Source: Salvia splendens | Taxonomy: Eukaryota; Streptophyta; Magnoliopsida; Lamiales; Lamiaceae | Reading direction: 5' to 3' | DNA length: 64,000 nt | Assembly: GCF_004379255.2 (NCBI RefSeq) | Contig: NC_056035.1 | Coordinates: forward strand, 34,115,208-34,179,207 | Shown: positions 56,788 to 64,000 of the stretch, in pieces | How positions within the stretch are numbered: the stretch's first letter is position 1 | Layout of the letters: each line of letters begins with the position of its first letter | Program-made: the position numbers and the translations under genes | The notes under the pieces: model-generated | The model's input: the letters and a program-made list of their open reading frames with translations, nothing else | Database searches by the model: none | What the model was told of the DNA's origin: nothing

Positions 56788-57430
56788 TGTTTCGAAAAAT
56801 TCTAAAAAAATTAAGCTGGACGATCGCTCGCCGATCGGGATCCTGCAATGGCGGCCAACCGACCGGCAAACGGATCGGCCAGCGCCCGAAAATTGGCGTC
56901 GGGTGGCTGATTTTTTCGCCGAAATGGCGCTCGCCGGTTCCAATGGTTCTGCGAGCGGACCGGCCAGCGCCGGGAATCGGCTAGCCTGTCCGCTCGCCGC
57001 CATTGGAGATGCTCTTAGTGAATTAAATTACTAATAGTAAAGTAAAAAAGAGAAAGAGAGAAAAAGTAAGAGAGAATATAAAGTAAGAAAGAGAAAAAGA
57101 GAAAAAAGTAATAGAGATGATAAAGTAAGAAAGATAAAGAGAGAATAAAGTAAGAGAGATCATCAACTTTCTTTAGTTATATTATTTGGGTCCCCCAACA
57201 ATAAAATTCTAGCTTTGCCACTAGCGATGGGTGTCGACGGGGATGGGATAGGGGGTAAGGAGTGGTGGAAGATGTGAAGCTTGAGGTTGTGGAGAGAGTA
57301 GTAACAGAAGAAAAAAAAGCTAAGAGATAAGAATATAATTGAAATGAAATGGTCGAGTTGGATGGAGAATAATTAAATGCATGGTTGTTTGTCATCAGAA
57401 CGGATCACCTCAACCACCTCCTACAAAATA

Positions 57431-57667
57431 CTTTTTTTATTATTAAAAGAAAGGCTCAAACCATTCAAAAATGGTGAGCAAAGGAGTACAAAAGCTTGAA
57501 CAATAAACTAAAGCTCCCCAAAAGCAAAGAAACGCCACAAAAGCATCATACCAAAAACAACCTACAACCACCGCAAACAAAGCAAGCCCAAAAGGAACTC
57601 TCGACAAACCAAAGAACTACTAGCAAAGTGCCAAACATCCACAACAAAGATAAAAAGCCACAACTCA
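57431..57667 (-). mobile_element. Probable LINE 3' fragment (tentative)
   Basis: On the minus strand a C-poor, GT-rich stretch ends TTTGAGCCTTTCTTTTAATA then an A-rich run, the usual appearance of a plant LINE 3' untranslated region. No reverse transcriptase remains, so it would be strongly 5'-truncated. No target duplication recognised. Confidence 0.4.
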
Positions 57668-57720
57668 CCATTAAACACCATGCTTGAATAGCTATTGCCA
57701 TTAAGCACAATGCTTGAATA
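57668..57720. repeat. Short tandem duplication
   Basis: CCATTAAACACCATGCTTGA(ATA) and CCATTAAGCACAATGCTTGA(ATA), offset by 30 bp. Confidence 0.8.
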
Positions 57721-57721
57721 C

Positions 57722-60537
57722 CCTATTTTGAGTGGCTACAATTTTTTTTAATCTATGTATATTAATTTCGTCAATTAATTTTTTAAGTCTTAATATACAT
57801 AGAATGTCATATTATTGAAGATTATTAGTATTTACTACTACTAATTATTTCAATTGACTTTTGCATTATTGGATGCATTATTAAATTATTAGACTTGGAA
57901 ATAAAAAATAATTTTTACTATTTCTAATATAAAATTAAATAGGAGTATGATGATAAAAATATTGAAACTTGAATAGTGTAAAGAAAGGGATGGATCATGG
58001 ATATGATTATGGGTTTTAATTATTTGCGTGCATACCATCCCCTTTTATAACTGTACTCTTTGTCTTGCAGCCATTAAAATAATTAATCCGCGTGCCACCA
58101 AATTACTTAATTAGTATGTCACTATAAAATTCTTCGAAAAATAAGCCTTGTCTAAACTTTATAATTAAATAACATGAGGTCGACAAAAATGAAAAAAAAA
58201 AATATATTGACTGCATCTCCCAATCTGTAAAACCCTATATTTTTCTACAGATTGATGGGTTTCAAATGATAGGAAACCAAAAAAGGCTTAGCTTGAGAAG
58301 ATTATCACTCTCCATATATATATGATAAACAAGACATATAAAATGGCCTTTAGCGAAAATTAGAAGGGTAAAACAAAAGCGGGATTATCAGAAGAAAGGG
58401 ATATTTTTGGTGTTTTGGAAAACACTGGTATCATCTTTTGTTTGTTTGCATATGACTAAATATTAGTGTTGTAATGTAAATTAGTGGTTTTTTTCAAGTA
58501 AATTAGTGGTTTTTAGTTAGAGTAATTTTATCCAATCACAAAACTAAGTAATTTAACATTATTTTTATCTAACCAAACTAATCTCAACTTATCTATCAAA
58601 CGAACACTTGTAGAATAGTGTATTGTGGATGTCTTGATAGTTGTCACTTGTCGAATTGAAGTGATTAAATTGAATAATAAATAATATGATTTGATTTTGA
58701 TTAATGTATGTATTTGTTTAATATACCCACTCACTCAAAAAGGGTACATGTGATAAAAAGACATAATTTGTTCTTATACTTTTTGCACATATGGAGTAGA
58801 AGTTCACAGAGTTAGTGGTCAAAATCAACTTTATTTAAAAGTGGCTTAATCTCATTGTACTCCATTTGCAATAATCCTTCATTGAAAAGGAGACGATGAT
58901 TTCAAAAGCCTTTCGTGGGAATCATGGATTCTCATTCCATTGTCATCTGTAAAGTTTTTCATAGGATGAAATGTGTGCTAATTGTGCTTGTGTTATTGGT
59001 TCTATCATCAAGAATATATGTCTTCCAAGATTTCTTTTTAAGAAATTTAATTTCTTGCGATTGCCATTAATGGAGAGGTCAAATCAAAATTTCAACATTT
59101 TCCCTTGATTTCATAAAGCTTAAATTTTGGCTCGATTTTGAATTTAAGAACTAAGCTGCACGTTTGCCCTGTTAGGATCCGTCGACTGCATATTAGTTTA
59201 CTATTGTCCATTTTAAGCCGAGGCCACCTGCATGTATTTTTTTTTTGGATCACTATGAAAAAACTTTAAATTAATTAGAGTTGAACATTAACTTACATAT
59301 AACTTCCAACTTCCCTCACTCATCTAATGTCCGATACTAATAAGAAAATATAATACTCCATGGACCAAAGATAGGTGTATCTATAGTTCTCCATCAGAGA
59401 AATCTCATTTTAACATACTCCATAAAGAAACATTAATTCGCTCGTAACCAACAATAGTTATGATTTATGAATCATGGCCAACTGTACATCGATGTTTAGC
59501 TATTAGAGGAAAAAAATAATTCTATGTAAATGGCATCCATATATAACATCGCATACACTATTCAATTCCATTTTTTTCAGAATAATCAGTACTCCATATA
59601 TTATTAGCATAGAAATTATAATCAATTTTTCATTTGAAAATTTAAGAATAAAATCTAGACAATGTTGACAGAAAAATTATTGTTTTTAAATATAAATTAC
59701 ATATCGTATTACTACAATATATATTATAAATTATTCCAAATTATTCGCATAGTAAGCTAGCAAGTAAAACTTAGACTATATCCAAATAAATTGAAAAAAA
59801 TAAGCCACACTAAATCTAACCAAAAACCCCTCACTAGAGATGCTATAGCCTATAAGGCTAATATTTTATCAACTAAACCAATCAAATATATTTTGGAGTT
59901 ATATTTTGTACATAAATTATTAAAGTGAATAATGTGATATCAAAAATAAAAAAATCTAGTGCGCATATGGGAACCACAAGAGAATTTGTGGATATATCTA
60001 TTGCAATGATTTCATTTACATTTGTCTTCGACACATTCTTCAAAAGCTAAGGTTGACTGATGTTAGCATTTCATAAATGAAATATTGAACGAAACAAAAT
60101 TACTCGCGCCAGAAGACAAATTACAGATCAAACTTATTTTCAAAAGAAGAAAGAAAGAAAGAAGTCGACATTAAGGCTTATTATATTAATAATCGATAAA
60201 TATAATTATATATGTCTATCCTATTAAATCATGATAATAAAATATTAAGTCACTTCAAGCGAGAATATAGTCTTCTTTTGTAAAGGGAAAAAATGAAAAA
60301 GGCAACAATATTAATACCCTTATTTAGTGCCTATAAGATAATAATAAGTTGAGTAGGCCAGGAAAGATAAGAATAGAATATTCGAATTTTATTTTATTTT
60401 ATTTATTTTTTAATAAGACAGAAGTTAGTAAAATATACATTGTGTACGATTTTCCCAAAATAAATTCAAATTGCTAAAATGGGCTGTACAATGTGGAACA
60501 TTATACTGCCCGTATACTAATAAATAATACTTCCTCC
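57722..60537. other. AT-rich spacer, no gene seen
   Basis: No supported gene, RNA gene or complete transposon was recognised in about 2.8 kb. Confidence 0.5.
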
Positions 60538-60539
60538 GT

Positions 60540-60655
60540 TCCTTGTTAATAGAGATATTTTTATTTGGTATTAAGATTAAAAATTGTATATTAAATGAAT
60601 GATGAATAAAATAATAAAGATGAAGATAGAATAAAATAACATGGAACAGAGAGAG
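60540..60655. mobile_element. Small Stowaway-type MITE
   Basis: CTTCCTCCGTTCCTTGTTAA and ATGGAACAGAGAGAG with TA on both sides; 116 bp, so probably an internal-deletion form. Confidence 0.65.
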
Positions 60656-60659
60656 TATA

Positions 60660-63338
60660 ACATGATCATTCTATCTAGTCATTTAAAATTATAGCTTTAT
60701 AATATTTCATACTACTATACTTATTTTCTAAATAATTTTTCATATATATCAAAAACCCTTTTTACATTATAGAAGCCTTAATAATAATATATTCTATCCA
60801 TTCATATTATATACTAGTAGTTTTTGATTATTCTATTATAACTCGAGCAATTGAAAATATATTTTGAGGAAACGAGGAAATGATACATGAGTACATATTT
60901 CTTCATTGGATTGAGACAGTCGGTTGTATGTTTGCGCTGTGCACGTTGTTGTGTCGTATATGATTTGTGTGTGATTGTGATTGATCACATAATTAATTAC
61001 TAGTACATATTGTCAAATTACATTAGCAGTCAATTGTACGATTTAATATGACACACATAATACAAATGATTGTTTTTTCTTTCTTCTGAAATTCTCTTTT
61101 AATAATTTCAATAATAAAATAATCCTTGTGTACAATTAATTACACTTTCACAACTTACAACTCACATTAATTATAAATCATGAACTCATGGATCGTATCC
61201 CCATCTTGCACTTTGATAATTATGTATGTCCAACGACTTTCACATTAATAATAGGTCGATATAGAATCATAGATCATATAGTATTGAACAAATATTAGTG
61301 ATAGGCTGATAGCATCCTAAATACCTACTTAATTTGTCGCACAAAAATTTTTGATGGCATCCTAATAAAATAGAGAGGGCTTGAACTCATTCAATATAAC
61401 AATTAATTGTAAATGACAATGAAGATTTTAGCATAATTAAAAAACTATTGCTTAGTGGAAAACATATATACCCTCCATAATATATATTTAAATTGGGTAA
61501 GTACATATTAAGGCATATTGCTTCGACATTTTTACCTTCCAAAATAGACATATTATAGTGGGCAGTGGGCACTAAATGTGGTCTAGTCACGTAATGCACT
61601 ATGGTATCATAATTTACAATGCCAAATTATTATATAGTAATAGAATTATACCTACTATAAATCCCATTCCTATGTTCCAAATATAGACATGCAATTTAGA
61701 TCGACAAATAGGGACATTAGAATCTAGCGGAATTCGAATCTTACTGCTTTTTAAATACTTGTCGAGGTTTTAGCATTTAATTATTAAATAATTATATATA
61801 TATACATTTTTAGTGGTGCAATCTTTTCTACGTACAATAAAATTTCTACTCTTATAAGATGTGTGTAACATTATTGATAGTTGTTATGGCTCTTAGAGCT
61901 CGCTAACGACATTATTATTTGTATAATCAACTAATCAATCTTAAGTTGAGTCATTGATTATTCAAATTCGTTTTTCAATAGCTAACAAAATTGAGCGCTT
62001 CCCCTTTTCTACTAGACTATTGAGATGCTTTCTGAAATTTCTATTTACCTGGTTGTCTTTCTATTTTTTAGTCTTTTTACATAATTAAATTCTTAGTTCC
62101 AAATTCACCAATATTGATGAAATCTGACAAAATTGTGAGATAAAATAATTGAAAAAAACTAAAAGGATAAGTTTCATAAATCGATGAAAAAAAATCCTAC
62201 AATTATTAGCGGTACGTGGTAGGGTTATTTATCATTAAAAAATTGTATCGAATTTAATTTCACTTGTTAAGTGTGTGGCAAAAACTCAAAATGTCCTCAT
62301 CATTAAGGATTGAAAGATTTTTCCACTAAATAAAATGCAATTTTTTTTTTAATATCCTGATGATATATTTTTCGTTTTTCGAAAATTCATACTTAAATCC
62401 ACTTATTTTCATCCACGTAGCATGTTTGTGGACGGCTGTTGAACAAAAATTTAGTGTCAAATATGTTTGTATATGTAGAAGTGAACCCTATTAATTGATG
62501 TAACGATATAGTATATGTTGTCAGCTTATATGAAGCTTTTTTGTCTTTATCAAATTTGTGTAACACAAATGCATTTTGTTCCTGCCCTCATGTATTTCAA
62601 AGTTTCAAAACTATGACCATATTGATATGGATAGAAATAGTCCAAAATCAGTACACTCAAGTATGATCAATTATTATAGTTTTTGACTAGCTAAGATTTT
62701 TGACATCCACTGATATGTGGAACACCTATTGAATGTTATTTGTGTTTATTTCATTCATTTTAACAATAAAATTTCGTACATGCATCATTATGCTGTCATA
62801 TTCAATTATTAAAATTAACATGCACTAAATTACAAATTTTTTTCGAGTTGACCGACAAACGATGAAAAGAAATGTGGTACATGAATTTGCTTTTCCTTAC
62901 CATCTCCACGAAAAAAACAAACTGAGTTTTTATTTCTGTTAAATTATATACTCTAATCTACCTATTTAAATGTGTTGGAATTATAATTTTACAGTGCACC
63001 AACAAGATATATACTATTTCAGAATACACTATAGCCTATAGAGACATATTGCTAGTAAATTAAAAGAACACAAGCAGCCTGACGCCTAAAGATCTCCAAC
63101 TTTGGATTCAAATCCACTCAAGTATAATACAAATACAGTCTTTAAATTTCTTTTCATTAGCTATTAAAAATAAAAACATAAATACTCACTTTTGGGCTTG
63201 TAGGCCTAATATCCACAAGCACTCACTTTTGGGCTTCTGCTCTTCAATAATATCTTAGGTCCATATATTTTTAAAAAATCAATTGTGACACATAAGCCCA
63301 TTTAAATTCCAGCCCAATCCGAATAATAAAACTCAGGA
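60660..63338. other. AT-rich spacer, no gene seen
   Basis: Nothing recognised. The last 300 bp before 63381 are likely the promoter and leader of the following gene, but no clear TATA box was identified. Confidence 0.5.
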
Positions 63339-63380
63339 TTGTGTAAAAATTGCAATTTAGATAAAATTCTAGGGTTCCAA

Positions 63381-63615
63381 ATGGCCAACTTTTGCACACC
63401 TTGTAACTGTAAACCAATAATTTTGTGCCCTAAATTTCCAAGTAGTAATTATTATGCGATTGAAAGGCCCTTGAAATCGAAAACCCCCAATTTCACAATC
63501 TCAATATCTGCTCCAACTAAAATTCCCAACATCAAAGCTCAATGTAGCTCAAATTTGAGCTCTTCCGTTGAATCGGAAGAAGAGCATCCCTCCAGTGTCG
63601 TAGTCTTCGTAAAAG
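63381..63615 (+). CDS. First exon of a probable plastid-targeted RNA-binding (RRM) protein
   Basis: From MANFCTPCNCKPI the frame gives about 78 residues rich in Ser, Thr, Lys, Pro and Asn and poor in acidic residues until SSVESEEEHPSS, as in a chloroplast transit peptide with its processing region. It then reaches SSVVVFVK and a GT donor (AAAAG|GTACAG at 63616) in phase 1. VVVFVKG fits the RNP2 strand that opens an RRM domain, so an organelle RRM protein is the likeliest identity. This is inference from seven residues, and the next exon is beyond the window. An in-frame ATG at 63339 would add 14 residues; 63381 gives the more typical transit peptide. Confidence 0.5.
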
Positions 63616-63767
63616 GTACAGCTTGCTATCAAACTCATAATTTTGAAGTACTTTGATTTTGTAATTGACATTTTGTTTGTAATAACAATCTAGTTTCTTA
63701 AGAATTTTTTTTCTTTTAGAACTGTTGTGAAATGCTGTTTTATTGGCATAGAGAATGGTATTTACAA

Positions 63768-63786
63768 TGTGTGTGTGTGTGTGTGT
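63768..63786. repeat. (TG)n microsatellite in the following intron
   Basis: About nine TG units. The region 63616-64000 otherwise looks like intron sequence. Confidence 0.85.
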
Positions 63787-64000
63787 TTTCTGCCTCTTAA
63801 TTAAAGTTGAAATGCTTCCTATACTCATTTGTGAATATAAACTAAAATAGTTAGACCGTTTATTTCATTTTTAGGATGTATTTTTGAATCAGTAATAGTA
63901 ATTAATACACATATATAGTACATCCGTCGTTTGTATGGTTTATGTAACTGAAAGTTAAATTTATGGCTTGGATTGTTGTTCTGAATGTGTGAGATTATTT

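Larger units (their letters stand above)
55073..57014 (-). mobile_element. PIF/Harbinger element D (transposase only)
   Basis: 1942 bp between TTA duplications (55070-55072, 57015-57017). Left GAGAATCGCCAATGGTAA; right, reversed, GAGCATCTCCAATGGCGG. It carries a nearly intact transposase, a TATA box and no ORF1. TGCCACATCATC occurs twice at the left (55124 and 55153), as in element C. Confidence 0.92.
54937..57223. mobile_element. hAT-like MITE with nested insertions
   Basis: Left AAGTGGCGAAGCCACG, right, reversed, TAGTGGCAAAGCTAG, flanked by perfect GCGATGGG duplications (54929-54936, 57224-57231). Same family as 50993-51395. Inside is a Stowaway-like stretch (CCCTTCGTCCCGGTTTAAG at about 55009, GA-rich continuation after 57018), and inside that Harbinger element D (55073-57014). 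Confidence 0.85.

Overview
This is plant nuclear DNA, most likely from a eudicot. The genes are spliced and scattered, the spacers are AT-rich and full of nested transposons, and the recognisable host proteins are plant families: a HIPP metallochaperone, an adenylate isopentenyltransferase, a TVP38/TMEM64-type membrane protein and the start of a probable plastid protein. An asterid (for example Lamiaceae) is only an impression. Nothing bacterial is present.

Layout. 1-7319: a minus-strand Athila-type Ty3/gypsy retrotransposon cut by the window start, with a 1.5-kb LTR, a tRNA-Asp-type primer site and a broken gag-pol. 7320-16020: gene-free sequence with a MITE holding a 20-bp-period satellite, a 5' transposase remnant, a non-autonomous PIF/Harbinger element split by a hAT MITE, and two more MITEs of that hAT family. 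16042-22398: a minus-strand HIPP pseudogene split by a 5.1-kb Ty1/copia element with ATCTT target duplications; its metal-binding exon is missing. 24244-24840: a long-TIR MITE split by a Stowaway. 25056-25481: a 141-residue minus-strand ORF of unknown function. 26194-30910: a nine-exon minus-strand gene for a TVP38/TMEM64 (VTT domain) protein, 277 aa, with three Stowaways in intron 2. 31372-33000: MITEs and a tRNA-derived SINE with a 15-bp target duplication. 33098-36405: a 3.3-kb hAT transposon with perfect 8-bp duplications, a BED finger, a dimerisation domain and a missing transposase centre. 42194-57014: four PIF/Harbinger elements (A-D). 47364-48338: an intact intronless IPT gene between elements B and C. 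63381-63615: first exon of a probable plastid protein running off the end.

The most notable pattern is the PIF/Harbinger group. Element A has only the accessory Myb/SANT-like ORF1, which is open. Elements B, C and D have only the DDE transposase, and C and D are spoiled by just two and one nonsense codons. All four share 15-bp termini of the GAGCATCCACAATGG type, and B and A-D generally sit on TTA targets. The two proteins this superfamily normally needs are therefore on separate but end-compatible elements here, which may be a split, trans-acting system or parallel deletion derivatives of a two-gene parent.

The host genes do not form an operon or an obvious pathway cluster. The IPT gene is the one with clear physiological meaning (first step of cytokinin synthesis).
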